Assembly (NCBI GenBank): GCA_027449965.1
Contig: DAIDKP010000013.1
Location: 1-64,000, forward strand
Source of the DNA: Acidobacteriaceae bacterium
GTDB lineage: Bacteria; Acidobacteriota; Terriglobia; Terriglobales; Acidobacteriaceae
DNA: 64,000 nucleotides
Direction: 5' to 3'
Shown in pieces: positions 45,631 through 54,241 of this stretch. How positions within the stretch are numbered: the stretch's first letter is position 1; every line of letters begins with the position of its first letter. A program made the position numbers and the translations under genes. The notes under the pieces were generated by a model. The model worked only from the letters and a program-made list of their open reading frames with translations, had not been told where the DNA came from and did no database searches.

Positions 45631-46175
45631 AACAGGAAGTGAACCAATCGAATGTGGGAGGCTCCGGAGCGGACGCGACAGCGAGATCCGGAGCGGATGC
45701 GACGACGAGTGAATGCCCGGAGTGCGAGACGCTGAAGCTGCTGGCACGCGAGCAGCTGCCTGCGGGCCTGGAGCAGCGGGTGCTGGCGCGTCTGAGGGCC
45801 GAGGCGAGGATGCCACGACGGACGTGGTGGCAGATGCGCACGGTGTGGGCGAGCGGAGTGGCAGTGGTGATGGCGTCAGCATGGGTGGGTGTCTTGCACA
45901 CGAGCGCGGGAGTGAGCCGGAACGGAGGAGCCAAGGCGCAGATGACGCAGCCGGCTTCTGGACGGCTTTCCGGACAGCCCTCGGCGTCAGGACCGAATGT
46001 GGCGGGCAGCTTCGGGACTGCCGGATCGATGCGCGTGCCGCCGACGGTGAAGCCGATGTATGTGCCTGCGCCGCCACGCCGTAAGCTGCAGTCTGCGAAA
46101 GCCGCAGCGAAAAGCCAGCAGCCAAAGTCTTCTGTGCGACAGACGTCGAGCAACGCAGACTCGCCCAGGCCGTAA
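45627..46175 (+). CDS. Putative anti-sigma partner, single-pass membrane protein
   Basis: 182 residues. N-terminal cytoplasmic part with 'ECPECETLKLLAREQLP' (CxxC at residues about 30-33), a short helix, a membrane helix at 72-90 ('VWASGVAVVMASAWVGVL'), and a low-complexity periplasmic tail rich in Pro/Ser/Lys. It lacks the canonical HxxxCxxC zinc anti-sigma motif, so the role is inferred from the overlap with the sigma gene. Confidence 0.7.
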   Translation: MKQEVNQSNVGGSGADATARSGADATTSECPECETLKLLAREQLPAGLEQRVLARLRAEARMPRRTWWQMRTVWASGVAVVMASAWVGVLHTSAGVSRNGGAKAQMTQPASGRLSGQPSASGPNVAGSFGTAGSMRVPPTVKPMYVPAPPRRKLQSAKAAAKSQQPKSSVRQTSSNADSPRP

Positions 46176-46270
46176 CGAGGCTTATCGAGCCACATGCCGC
46201 AGTCTTCAGTCGCCACGCGGCATGTGTGGCAGCTGGGGTGGTTGCCGGTTTGCGTTTGTGTTGGACGAAG

Positions 46271-46308
46271 CGAAAAGCAGATTCCCTTCGGGAATGACAA
46301 CAAGAAAT
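46271..46308 (+). repeat. Element B repeat
   Basis: GAAAAGCAGATTCCC-TTC-GGGAATGACAACAAGAAA: intact stem, loop TTC instead of TGC. Confidence 0.75.
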
Positions 46309-46381
46309 CAGGAGCAGCGGGCGCAGGGGTGGTTGTGGCTGACGGCTGATGATTACTGCCAGGGCGACGGCTCTGGCGATG

Positions 46382-46723
46382 TTAGTCCGCAGTGAGCATG
46401 CGCAGCACGACCTGGAGCAGGGCGAAGACGGCAGCGCCCCAGAACGCTGCGCCGAAGCTGCGAAGGTGAAATCCGCGGACAAAGCTCGAGGCCATCTCAA
46501 GCAGAATGGCGTTGACGACAAGCAGGAAGAGGCCAAGGGTGAGGATGGTGAGCGGAAGCGTGACCAGCTTGAGGACGAGGCCGAGCGTGGCGTTGAGCAG
46601 GCCGAAGACAAGCGCAACAACCAGGGCTGTGGAGATGGAGTCGATCTCAAAGCCGCGCACCAGGCGCGAGACAACGAGCAGAGCGAGCGCGCTGAGACAC
46701 CAGTTGCCAAGCAGACGAAACAT
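46382..46723 (-). CDS. Holin-4-like (phage holin family, chromosomal) membrane protein
   Basis: 113 residues, four hydrophobic helices. 'LRGFEIDSIS', 'FGLLNATLGLVLKLVTLPLTILTLGLF' and 'NAILLEMASS' match the mycobacterial-type four-helix holin family, which is mostly chromosomal and of unknown function rather than lytic. AGAGGG lies 7 nt before ATG 46723. Divergent from the next gene with 54 bp between. Confidence 0.88.
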   Translation of the reverse strand: MFRLLGNWCLSALALLVVSRLVRGFEIDSISTALVVALVFGLLNATLGLVLKLVTLPLTILTLGLFLLVVNAILLEMASSFVRGFHLRSFGAAFWGAAVFALLQVVLRMLTAD

Positions 46724-46777
46724 AGTCCAACCCTCTGGCCTATTGTAATGCGGAGTGGATGATAGTCTGAGCGCAGG

Positions 46778-47704
46778 ATGAGGGATGGATTGAAACGCGG
46801 CGTGGCGATGCTGAGAGTGATGCTGATGAGCGTGATCGTTGCGTGCGTGATCTGCGGAGCGCAGGGGCGGCAGACGCACGCGCCTGCTGTTGCAAAGAAG
46901 GATGCGGCGAAGGCGGTGGCGGAGAAGCCGATTCCGGATCTGAAGACACTGATGGAGCAGGTGGAGGCGCATCAGAAGGAACTGGAAGCGATTCGAGAGA
47001 ACTACACGTATCGCGAAGAGACGGTGACGGAGACGCTGAATGCGCATGGGAAAGTGTTGAAGACGGAGTCGGAACAGGACGAGGTCTTTTTTGTAAATGG
47101 GCATGAGATCGATCGGGTGGTGGAGAAGAACGGCAAGCCGCTGAGCGACCACGACGCGGGCAAGGAACAGGCGCGTGTGACGAAGCTGGTGGAGAAAGCG
47201 CAGCAGACACCGCCCGGGCAGTCGATGCAGAATCCGAACCAGACGATCACCGTGGGGAAGATGCTGGAAGTGATGGAGGTGTCGAATCCGCGGAGGGTGA
47301 TGTATGACGGGCGGAGCACGCTGGAGTTTGACGTGGCAGGCAGGCGTGACGCGAAGACACACGGGATGGCAGAGGGCGCGCTGAAGAAGATTGCCGGGTC
47401 GATCTGGATCGATGAGCAGGACAGGCAGGTGGCTCATCTGAATGTTCGGTTTATGGATAACTTCCACGTGGGCGGCGGGCTGCTGGCCAACATTGCCAAA
47501 GGCTCGGAGTTTCGATTCGATCAGGGGCTGGTGAATGGGGAGATCTGGCTTCCCCTGTCGTCGGAGGGTCATCTGGAGGGTCGCGCGTTGATGCTGATGG
47601 GATTCCGGCTGCACATCACGGTGCGGGACTGGGATTACAAGCGATTCCATGTGGATGCGGAACAGGAAAAGACGATGGCCTCGCAGTCGGATCAAAAGCA
47701 CTGA
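46778..47704 (+). CDS. Secreted protein of unknown function
   Basis: 308 residues. Signal peptide over residues 8-28 ('AMLRVMLMSVIVACVICGAQG'). The mature part starts with a charged coil ('LMEQVEAHQKELEAIRENYTYRE') and continues as a beta-rich domain with 'YDGRSTLEFDVAGR', 'IAGSIWIDEQDRQVAHL', 'LWLPLSSEGHLEGR'-like strands, reminiscent of lipoprotein-sorting LolA/RseB-type folds. The fold call is tentative. TAGTCT lies 9 nt before the ATG; no clear Shine-Dalgarno site. Confidence 0.75.
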   Translation: MRDGLKRGVAMLRVMLMSVIVACVICGAQGRQTHAPAVAKKDAAKAVAEKPIPDLKTLMEQVEAHQKELEAIRENYTYREETVTETLNAHGKVLKTESEQDEVFFVNGHEIDRVVEKNGKPLSDHDAGKEQARVTKLVEKAQQTPPGQSMQNPNQTITVGKMLEVMEVSNPRRVMYDGRSTLEFDVAGRRDAKTHGMAEGALKKIAGSIWIDEQDRQVAHLNVRFMDNFHVGGGLLANIAKGSEFRFDQGLVNGEIWLPLSSEGHLEGRALMLMGFRLHITVRDWDYKRFHVDAEQEKTMASQSDQKH

Positions 47705-47735
47705 GGGCAGCGGATTGCCGAGCGCTGAATTGTCC

Positions 47736-47741
47736 TAAACT
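47736..47741 (+). promoter_or_regulatory. -10 element 6 nt before a small gene
   Basis: TAAACT, then GAAGAC, then ATG 47748. TTGCCG at 47715-47720 may be a -35 (15-nt spacer). Confidence 0.5.
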
Positions 47742-47747
47742 GAAGAC

Positions 47748-48008
47748 ATGTTTGCGCGAAAGATTTCCGTTCAGCGACGTAACAGCAATGGCGAACTGGT
47801 GCCGTGCCCGATGCACTGGATTGACAACTTTGCCATGCGGAACTTTACCAACGATGCGATCTTTGACGATACGCTGCCGGTGGCCGATGGGTTGCTGGAG
47901 GCGGGCCATCTGGTTCCGCTGGATCGGTTGCAGATGGCGATGGAGGATTGGTTTCGGCGCAAGGGATATCTGAAGCCGGGCGAGATGCTGGTGATCGAAG
48001 AGCGATAG
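47748..48008 (+). CDS. Small soluble protein, unknown
   Basis: 86 residues. Acidic, no membrane segment. 'NFTNDAIFDDTLPVADGLLEAGHLVP' and 'MEDWFRRKGYLKPGEMLVIEE' look well structured. A promoter-like hexamer sits directly upstream. Not assigned to a family. Confidence 0.65.
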   Translation: MFARKISVQRRNSNGELVPCPMHWIDNFAMRNFTNDAIFDDTLPVADGLLEAGHLVPLDRLQMAMEDWFRRKGYLKPGEMLVIEER

Positions 48009-48055
48009 TGACGGCGCAGTCGCTCACTGCTGCGGAGTGACTTGTTGCGGAGTGG

Positions 48056-48598
48056 TCACTCGCTGTAATGGAGCAGGCTGAAGACATCGAGTCCGGAAAA
48101 TCGCTCGCGCCCACGAAGGAAATCGAGTTCGACGGCAAAGCCAAGGCCGACCGGCTCGCCACCAAGCCTGCGCACGAGCTTGAGCGTGGCTTCCATGGTG
48201 CCGCCGGTGGCGAGCAGATCATCGACAAGCAGAACGCGCTGGCCCGGCTGGATGGCGTCGAGGTGGATTTCTAGGGTGTCGGAGCCGTATTCGAGATCGT
48301 AGGCGACGCTGACGACCGGCGCTGGCAGCTTGCGCGGCTTGCGCACGGGGACAAAGCCTGCGTTGAGGCGGTAAGCGAGCGCAGGGCCGAAGATGAAGCC
48401 GCGTGCTTCAATGCCGAGGACGAGATCAATCTTGCGTTCGAGCCAGTGAGCGGCCATGGCATCGGTGAGCGTGGCGAATCCGGTGGGGTCTTTGAGCAGG
48501 GTGGTGATGTCGTAAAAGAGAATGCCCGGTTTGGGGTAATCGGGCACGGTGCGGACAAGCGCTTTGAGTGCTTCGGTTTGCGTGAATTCCTGGCTCAT
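48056..48598 (-). CDS. apt: Adenine phosphoribosyltransferase
   Basis: 180 residues. Salvages adenine to AMP using PRPP. '[16 protein letters not shown]' (residues 19-34), '[14 protein letters not shown]', and the PRPP loop '[16 protein letters not shown]' (123-138) are diagnostic. Full length. The start ATG 48598 has CGGAG about 13 nt upstream; longer in-frame extensions run through the acylphosphatase gene and are rejected. Confidence 0.96.
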   Translation of the reverse strand: MSQEFTQTEALKALVRTVPDYPKPGILFYDITTLLKDPTGFATLTDAMAAHWLERKIDLVLGIEARGFIFGPALAYRLNAGFVPVRKPRKLPAPVVSVAYDLEYGSDTLEIHLDAIQPGQRVLLVDDLLATGGTMEATLKLVRRLGGEPVGLGFAVELDFLRGRERFSGLDVFSLLHYSE

Positions 48599-48662
48599 GG
48601 TTGAAACTGGCTCCGGGATGGGGATGGTGGATAGAGGGTTGAAGTGCTCGAAGGACAGGATG

Positions 48663-48944
48663 CTACCAGGCGCCCTCGATCTGAAATGGAGTGAGCGCGG
48701 CGGCTTCCTCGTCGGCGAGTGTGTGTTCGATGACCTGATCGACGCGGCTGCCGCGCGGACCGCGCCCGATGGCGGCGCGAAGATCGACGAGATCGTCTTC
48801 AGTGCCTGAGGCGAGGATCTCGACCGCGCCTTCGTCGGTGTTGCGAACCCAGCCGCGCAGGCCAAGTTCACAGGCTTCACGATGGACGAACCAGCGAAAG
48901 CCAACGCCCTGAACACGCCCCAGAACAAGATAATGACGGACCAA
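48663..48944 (-). CDS. acyP: Acylphosphatase
   Basis: 93 residues. Hydrolyses acyl phosphates. Catalytic arginine in '[16 protein letters not shown]' and asparagine in '[15 protein letters not shown]' are intact. TTG 48944 is chosen as start because AGGAG lies 9 nt upstream; the TTG at 48953 directly abuts that site. 64 bp upstream of apt in the same direction, probably co-transcribed. Confidence 0.92.
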   Translation of the reverse strand: MVRHYLVLGRVQGVGFRWFVHREACELGLRGWVRNTDEGAVEILASGTEDDLVDLRAAIGRGPRGSRVDQVIEHTLADEEAAALTPFQIEGAW

Positions 48945-49003
48945 CGGATGCAACTCCTGGACTCATTTTAGGGCATGGCACGCGGGGCGGGATTGAAAAG
49001 AGG

Positions 49004-49038
49004 ACAGCCCTCATCACGGATAACGTGACGAGGGCTGT
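49004..49038 (-). terminator. Terminator of the epimerase gene
   Basis: ACAGCCCTCATCAC / GTGACGAGGGCTGT, 14-bp stem with one mismatch, 7-nt loop; on the minus strand it is followed by CCTCTTTTC. It lies 42 bp past the epimerase stop. Confidence 0.85.
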
Positions 49039-49080
49039 GTGACCTGGCGGTAATCGGGATGGGGCAGATGATGTTGCGGA

Positions 49081-50067
49081 CTACTTCGCAGTTGCAGTGA
49101 CCTGCGCGGCGACCTGCTGGGCGATCCAGGCATAGGTTTTTTCCATGCCCGCGAGCAGGGTCTGCGTGGGCTGCCAGCCTAATTTCTGCTGAATCAGACG
49201 GTTGTCCGAGGTTCGTCCGCGCACACCCTGAGGGCCGGGGATGTGCTTTTTCTGGAGGGTTTTGCCGGCGATCTTCATGGCCATGGCTGCCAGCCCGTTA
49301 ATGGTGACCATCTCTTCGGAGCCGATGTTGACCGGTCCGGCGAAGTCGGATTCCATGAGACGACGCACGCCCTCGACGCACTCGTCGACGTAGAGGAAGG
49401 TGCGCGTCTGTTCGCCGTCGCCCCAGATCTCCATCGCGGAGCCGTCAGCGGCCTCGGCGACCTTGCGGCAGATGGCTGCGGGAGCTTTTTCGCGACCACC
49501 GCGCCAGGTTCCCTCGGGACCGAAGATGTTGTGGAAGCGCGCGACATGCACCTCGATGCCGTAGTTGCGGGCATAGGCAAAGTAGAGTCGCTCGCTGAAG
49601 AGTTTTTCCCAACCGTATTCGCTGTCCGGCGCTGCGGGATAGGCGGATTCCTCGCTGCAGATCGGGTTGTTGGGGTCGAGCTGGTTGCGCTCCGGATAGA
49701 TGCAGGCTGAAGAAGAGTAAAAGAATTTTTTGACTCCGGCGATGCGGCCCGCTTCCAGAATGTTGAGGTTGATGGTTGCCGAGTTATGCAGCACGGCTGC
49801 ATCGTGCTCACCGGTGAAAATGTATCCGGCGCCGCCCATGTCTGCGGCAAGTTGATAGACCTCGTCGATGCCCTCGACGACACGCACCGCGACGGACTGG
49901 TCGCGCAGGTCGCCCACGACAAAATCATGACAGGCGGACGGAGAAAACTCCGGCAGTTTCAGGTCCGCTCCGCGTACCCAGTTGCCTTCCTCTGCCAGAC
50001 GCCGGGCCAAGTGGGAACCGATAAATCCGCCAGCGCCGGCTACGAGAACTCTCTTTTTTGTTGTCAT
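49081..50067 (-). CDS. GDP-mannose 3,5-epimerase-like NAD-dependent epimerase
   Basis: 328 residues. Extended SDR with the NAD loop 'GAGGFIGSHLARRL' (residues 11-24). Closely follows the plant GDP-mannose 3,5-epimerase pattern: 'QLAADMGGAGYIF', the catalytic Cys in 'SSSACIYPE', Tyr-x3-Lys in 'YGWEKL', 'RFHNIFGPEGTW', 'GGREKAPAAICRK', 'GDGEQTRTF' and 'HIPGPQGVRGRTSDN'. It would convert GDP-mannose to GDP-L-galactose or GDP-L-gulose for glycans. The start has no Shine-Dalgarno site, but TAAACT lies 6 nt upstream. manC at 15569 supplies the substrate. Confidence 0.88.
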   Translation of the reverse strand: MTTKKRVLVAGAGGFIGSHLARRLAEEGNWVRGADLKLPEFSPSACHDFVVGDLRDQSVAVRVVEGIDEVYQLAADMGGAGYIFTGEHDAAVLHNSATINLNILEAGRIAGVKKFFYSSSACIYPERNQLDPNNPICSEESAYPAAPDSEYGWEKLFSERLYFAYARNYGIEVHVARFHNIFGPEGTWRGGREKAPAAICRKVAEAADGSAMEIWGDGEQTRTFLYVDECVEGVRRLMESDFAGPVNIGSEEMVTINGLAAMAMKIAGKTLQKKHIPGPQGVRGRTSDNRLIQQKLGWQPTQTLLAGMEKTYAWIAQQVAAQVTATAK

Positions 50068-50073
50068 GATACA

Positions 50074-50079
50074 AGTTTA
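50074..50079 (-). promoter_or_regulatory. -10 element 6 nt before the epimerase start
   Basis: On the minus strand: TAAACT, then TGTATC, then ATG. A TTGTTT 16 nt further upstream may be the -35. Confidence 0.5.
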
Positions 50080-50253
50080 GCAGCGGATTTTTACAAAACA
50101 AGGAAAACTGTCACACTCGTCGATGCCTGGCCATAATCTTGCCGAAGTACTTTCGAATTTGGGCTTTTCGACTTTCAGCACCCTATTTTCATTTGGCATG
50201 GGTCCATTCCGATGAGATCAGGTTCGCCTGATCTGGCTGCGCGCTGATCTCAG

Positions 50254-50283
50254 TTGACGACTGTTTACTCGTCAGCCTAGACT
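50254..50283 (+). promoter_or_regulatory. Putative gdhA promoter
   Basis: -35 TTGACG (50254-50259), 18-nt spacer, -10 TAGACT (50278-50283). The spacer contains the right arm of the TGACGA/TCGTCA inverted repeat, a possible operator. Confidence 0.5.
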
Positions 50284-50502
50284 CGAATCGTTTGGCCTGG
50301 AGCAGCCGGTTCCCAGCCAGACCGCCCGGCGAAGTTTTGCACGTTCGCACAGCGGGCGTTGGCAGGTATTCGAACCGGATCGACCGTTCGTGCTGTGGCA
50401 ACTCTCGTGCGCACCAGTTTTTGGCCGATAGGCTGCACAGTAGCGGGCGTGCGTGGGCCGCGAGTCAACCTCCCGCCCGGCGCTGCATCTGGAGAATTTT
50501 GT

Positions 50503-51771
50503 ATGGCCTCGACCATCAGCCTGGAACAGGAAATCAATCCCTGGGAAGCACAATCGGCGCGGTTTGACTTTGCCGCGCGTAAGCTCAACCTCGACCCCGG
50601 CATCTGGAAAGTGCTGAATTCGCCTTCACGCGAGATCATTGTGCACTTTCCCGTGACCATGGATGACGGGCATATTGAATTGTTTACCGGCTATCGCGTG
50701 CAGCACTCGATAGCGCGCGGACCGGGCAAAGGCGGCATTCGCTATGCACCCGATGTGACGCTGGATGAGGTGCGCGCGCTGGCTAGCTGGATGACGTGGA
50801 AGTGCGCGGTGGTCAATATTCCGTTTGGCGGAGCGAAGGGCGGAGTGATCTGCGATCCGCGCAAGATGAGCCAGGGCGAGCTGGAACGCCTGACGCGCCG
50901 CTACACGTCGGAGATCATCGAGTTCATTGGGCCGGAAAAAGATGTGCCCGCGCCAGACGTGAACACGAACGAGCAGACGATGGCCTGGATCATGGATACG
51001 TATTCGATGCACATGCGCCAGACGGTGACAAGCGTGGTGACGGGCAAGCCGCTGAATATCGGCGGCTCGCGCGGGCGGCGCGAAGCGACCGGGCGCGGCG
51101 TGATGGTTATGTGCAACAAGAGTCTGGCGTATCTGAAGATGGCAGCGGAGAACTGCCGGGTGATCGTGCAGGGATTTGGAAATGTCGGCTCGAACTCCGC
51201 GCGGCTGCTGGCGTTAAAAGGGTACAGGATTATCGGGATCGCTGAATTTGACGGCGGCCTGTATAACCCGGCCGGAATCGATATTGGCAAGCTGCTGGAG
51301 CATCGGGAGCGGAATGGATCGATTCACGGGTTCAAGGGCGCGGAAGCGATGGACTCGGCGACGCTGCTCGAAACCGAAACGGATATTCTGATTCCCGCGG
51401 CGACGGAGAACGTGATTACCAGTCGCAACGCCGAGCGGATTCGCACACGTATTCTGATTGAAGGCGCGAACGGTCCGACGACGGCGGTGGCCGATGAGAT
51501 TCTGGCGGAGAAAGGCGTCTTTGTGATTCCGGATATTCTGGCCAACTCTGGCGGCGTGACCGCAAGCTATTTTGAGTGGGTGCAGGATCGCATGGGCTAC
51601 TTCTGGAACGAAGCGACCGTGATTGAGCGGCTGGAAGAGATTCTGAGCGAGAGCTTTGACGATGTGCTTCGCTATGCGGAAACGCACGGCGTGAACAACC
51701 GCATTGCGGCCTATATGCTGGCGATTGATCGGGTAGCGTTCACGATCAAGCAGCGCGGCATCTACGCCTGA
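50503..51771 (+). CDS. gdhA: Glu/Leu/Phe/Val dehydrogenase, glutamate dehydrogenase type
   Basis: 422 residues. Interconverts glutamate and 2-oxoglutarate plus ammonia. Substrate-binding lysine in 'GPGKGGIRY', '[14 protein letters not shown]', catalytic aspartate in 'VPAPDVNT', dinucleotide loop '[11 protein letters not shown]', and '[15 protein letters not shown]'. Length fits the hexameric class. ATG 50503 has GGAG 8 nt upstream; the in-frame extension to 50359 is low-complexity leader. It would consume the glutamate produced by P5C dehydrogenase at 18741. Confidence 0.95.
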   Translation: MASTISLEQEINPWEAQSARFDFAARKLNLDPGIWKVLNSPSREIIVHFPVTMDDGHIELFTGYRVQHSIARGPGKGGIRYAPDVTLDEVRALASWMTWKCAVVNIPFGGAKGGVICDPRKMSQGELERLTRRYTSEIIEFIGPEKDVPAPDVNTNEQTMAWIMDTYSMHMRQTVTSVVTGKPLNIGGSRGRREATGRGVMVMCNKSLAYLKMAAENCRVIVQGFGNVGSNSARLLALKGYRIIGIAEFDGGLYNPAGIDIGKLLEHRERNGSIHGFKGAEAMDSATLLETETDILIPAATENVITSRNAERIRTRILIEGANGPTTAVADEILAEKGVFVIPDILANSGGVTASYFEWVQDRMGYFWNEATVIERLEEILSESFDDVLRYAETHGVNNRIAAYMLAIDRVAFTIKQRGIYA

Positions 51772-51790
51772 GGGCTGCAAGAGCTGTAAC

Positions 51791-51820
51791 TCACTCCGGC
51801 GCAGTGCGATGCGCCGGAGT
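51791..51820. terminator. Bidirectional terminator between gdhA and the antiporter
   Basis: CACTCCGGCGCA-GTGCGA-TGCGCCGGAGTG: perfect 12-bp stem, 6-nt loop, between two convergent genes. T-runs are short on both sides. Confidence 0.8.
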
Positions 51821-51824
51821 GGCT

Positions 51825-53081
51825 TTACGCCTCTGCTGCTTTCTCTGGCTCCTCTTGGGCAAACCCCGTGAGCAGCCAGCGATAGACGCGCCCGGTCGGC
51901 GTGCGATCCTGCAAAAAGATCAGCACGGAGGTGAGCAGGATGCTGAAGAGCACCACGGCGTAGGTTGTGTTCTGGATGAAGTCTCCATGGGCCAGCCCGT
52001 GCTGCAATGGCAGAGAGGCCAGGACGGCGGCCGCCAGTCCCTTGGGAGCCATCGCCGCCATGCGGCTAGCGTCCATCGTGGTCGTCGTTCGCGTCACTCC
52101 ATAGCGCACCACAGGAATCCGCGCGACGAAGAGCATCGCCGTTACGCCCAGCCCAAAGAGGATGGTGGAAAGATTCCGAAACTGGATTGACAGCCCGATG
52201 TAGACGAAGAAAAACGTCTTCAGCAGAAAGACGATCTCGGCAAAAAATCCCTTCTCCCGACTGTTTAGCCCGACGGGCGCAAGCGACGGAAAACGCTTGG
52301 ACAGAATGGCTCCGTGCCAGGCGACATTGCCCAGCCCGATGCCAAAGACCAGCGCGGCAATGGCACCGCTGTAGCCAAGCAGCTCGGCCAGGCCGAAGAT
52401 GAGAAAGAGAAATGCGGCGGTGGTAAACATGCCGTTTTGCAGCGTCCTTACGCGGCTCAGGAGATTGGACCAGAAGATCGCTCCCAACGCGCCGAGCACG
52501 GCGGCGAGCAAAAACGATCCGAGGAGTGTGCCAATGATCTTGCCGACTTCGAGATTTCCGGCATGGAGGCCGTCGAGCAGCGCGAGCGCAAGCACGATCG
52601 AGACGACATCGCTGATGGCCGACTCCAGAAAGAGGATTGCTCCGGCATGTTCGTTCATCTTCAACTGTGCGGCGATGGGTATCACGACGGCCGGCGAGGT
52701 TCCGCCGAGAATGGTGCCCAGCAGAATTGCCGTGCCCACGCCGAGATGCGCAACCTTCCATGCTGCCAGCGCCACGACTGCCGTGGTCACGGCAAAGTTG
52801 AGCACCGAGAGCAGAAACGACCCGTGAAGCACCTTGCGGATGGTGCCCACCTGAAGCTCTGTGCCGCTTTCAAAGAGCAGAAAGACCAGCGTCACAGTGG
52901 TGAAGACCGGACCCACGCTGCCAAACTGCTCTGGCCGCACCAGATGGGTGACCGGCCCGAGCAACAGCCCGATCACAATCAACAGCAGCACATCGGGCAC
53001 GCGCGTCCGGGCAAAGAGCGCCACAAACAGATGTGCGCCAAAGACCAGCGCGCCGATAAACGCAATCACCAGGGCTGGCAT
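51825..53081 (-). CDS. Cation/proton antiporter (CPA family)
   Basis: 418 residues, about twelve membrane helices. Exchanges Na+ or K+ for protons. The ion-binding helix carries 'FLESAISDVVSIV'; 'GTSPAVVIPIA' and 'PKGLAAAVLASLPL' are typical of the family. No C-terminal TrkA-N regulatory domain. A textbook ribosome site (AGGAGGTGAA) directly precedes the start, so strong translation is likely. Cation specificity is not readable. Confidence 0.9.
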   Translation of the reverse strand: MPALVIAFIGALVFGAHLFVALFARTRVPDVLLLIVIGLLLGPVTHLVRPEQFGSVGPVFTTVTLVFLLFESGTELQVGTIRKVLHGSFLLSVLNFAVTTAVVALAAWKVAHLGVGTAILLGTILGGTSPAVVIPIAAQLKMNEHAGAILFLESAISDVVSIVLALALLDGLHAGNLEVGKIIGTLLGSFLLAAVLGALGAIFWSNLLSRVRTLQNGMFTTAAFLFLIFGLAELLGYSGAIAALVFGIGLGNVAWHGAILSKRFPSLAPVGLNSREKGFFAEIVFLLKTFFFVYIGLSIQFRNLSTILFGLGVTAMLFVARIPVVRYGVTRTTTTMDASRMAAMAPKGLAAAVLASLPLQHGLAHGDFIQNTTYAVVLFSILLTSVLIFLQDRTPTGRVYRWLLTGFAQEEPEKAAEA

Positions 53082-53371
53082 TTCACCTCCTGCAACGTTT
53101 CCATTGTGTCCTCCATGTTCGCCCCGGCTTTTCCCCTGTCACCAGCTTACCTTCATCGCTGCTGCACCTGTATTGCTCAACTCTGGTCTGTGTTCAAGAC
53201 GGCCATGACGCCCGCAACACTTTTCCAGTTTCATCGTGAGACGCAGGCTTACCTCAGGTGTCAGGACAATCTTGACTTTATGCGGCCACTGCCATCCTAT
53301 TCGATGCAGTTGATCGTCGCATCGCCGACGTTCGAGGCAAGCCAGCGTGGGTTGGAGAAAGGAGTCGGTGT

Positions 53372-54241
53372 TCAGATTTGCCGGGTGCGAAGGGCGGCCA
53401 GCGTCTTCTGGTCCTCGTCGGTGAGCGTGGCCGTTTCGAGCAGTTCCGGGCGGTTGCGCAGTGTCGTGGCCAGTTGCTGCTGACGACGCCAGCGCCGAAC
53501 GGCTTTATGGTCGCCGCTGAGCAGGGCATCGGGCACGCGCATTCCGCGAAACTCGGCAGGGCGTGTGAAGTGGGGATAATCCAGCAATCCGCCTGAGCCG
53601 TGCTGGCTGCGCGGCACGCCGTCTTCGTCGGCCGCGATGGCGCCATCCGCCGCACCGAAGCTTTCAAAGGCCGCTGAAGCCGCGTTGCCTAGGACGCCGG
53701 GCACCAGGCGTAGCGTGGCGTCGGCGACGACGGCGGCTGCGAGTTCGCCACCGCTCAGCACGTAGTCGCCGATGGAGATTTCGCGGTCGCAGTAGAGCTG
53801 GCGAATGCGTTCGTCGATGCCTTCATAGCGCCCACAGAGCATGACGACGCGCTCCTTCGCAGACAATTCTCGCGCTACGGCCTGGGTCAGCGTCCGTCCC
53901 TGCGCGGCAAGGAGGATGACCGTCTCGCGGCTCTCACTGCCGCGCTCAGCCAGTGGACGGACGCCAAGCGATTCCAGAGCCTCGGCGAGTGGTTCCGGCT
54001 TGAGGACCATGCCTTCGCCGCCACCGAAGGGGCGGTCATCGACGGTGCGATGCGCGTCGTGCGTGAAGTGGCGCAGATCATGGACACCGACATGAACGAG
54101 CTTGCGCTCGATGGCGCGCGCAACGACGCCGTGATGGAGAAAGCCGTCGAAGAATGCGGGAAAGATGGTAAGAATGTCAATCTGTAACGGATGCAGGTAC
54201 GGCGAAGCGGGAGCCATTTCAGACGGCAGGTCAGGAGGCAT
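53372..54241 (-). CDS. trmD: tRNA (guanine-37-N1)-methyltransferase
   Basis: 289 residues. SPOUT trefoil-knot enzyme that methylates G37 of tRNAs reading CNN/CGG-type codons. 'DILTIFPAFFDGFL', 'DDRPFGGGEGMVLKPE', knot motif 'MLCGRYEGIDERI' and 'ISIGDYVLSGGELAA' are diagnostic. The C-terminal domain shows 'PHFTRPAEFRG' and 'LLSGDHKAV'. It overlaps rimM by 11 bp; GGAAG lies 6 nt before the start. Last gene of the rpsP operon; rplS, often the next gene, is absent. Confidence 0.96.
   Translation of the reverse strand: MPPDLPSEMAPASPYLHPLQIDILTIFPAFFDGFLHHGVVARAIERKLVHVGVHDLRHFTHDAHRTVDDRPFGGGEGMVLKPEPLAEALESLGVRPLAERGSESRETVILLAAQGRTLTQAVARELSAKERVVMLCGRYEGIDERIRQLYCDREISIGDYVLSGGELAAAVVADATLRLVPGVLGNAASAAFESFGAADGAIAADEDGVPRSQHGSGGLLDYPHFTRPAEFRGMRVPDALLSGDHKAVRRWRRQQQLATTLRNRPELLETATLTDEDQKTLAALRTRQI

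Larger units (their letters stand above)
50068..50502 (+). other. 435-bp divergent regulatory region upstream of glutamate dehydrogenase
   Basis: Holds the epimerase promoter (minus) and, on the plus strand, the hairpin AGATCAGG-TTCG-CCTGATCT (50215-50234), a second inverted repeat TGACGA/TCGTCA (about 50255-50273) overlapping a promoter, and then about 210 nt of likely leader before the gdhA start. No known riboswitch was recognised. Confidence 0.6.
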
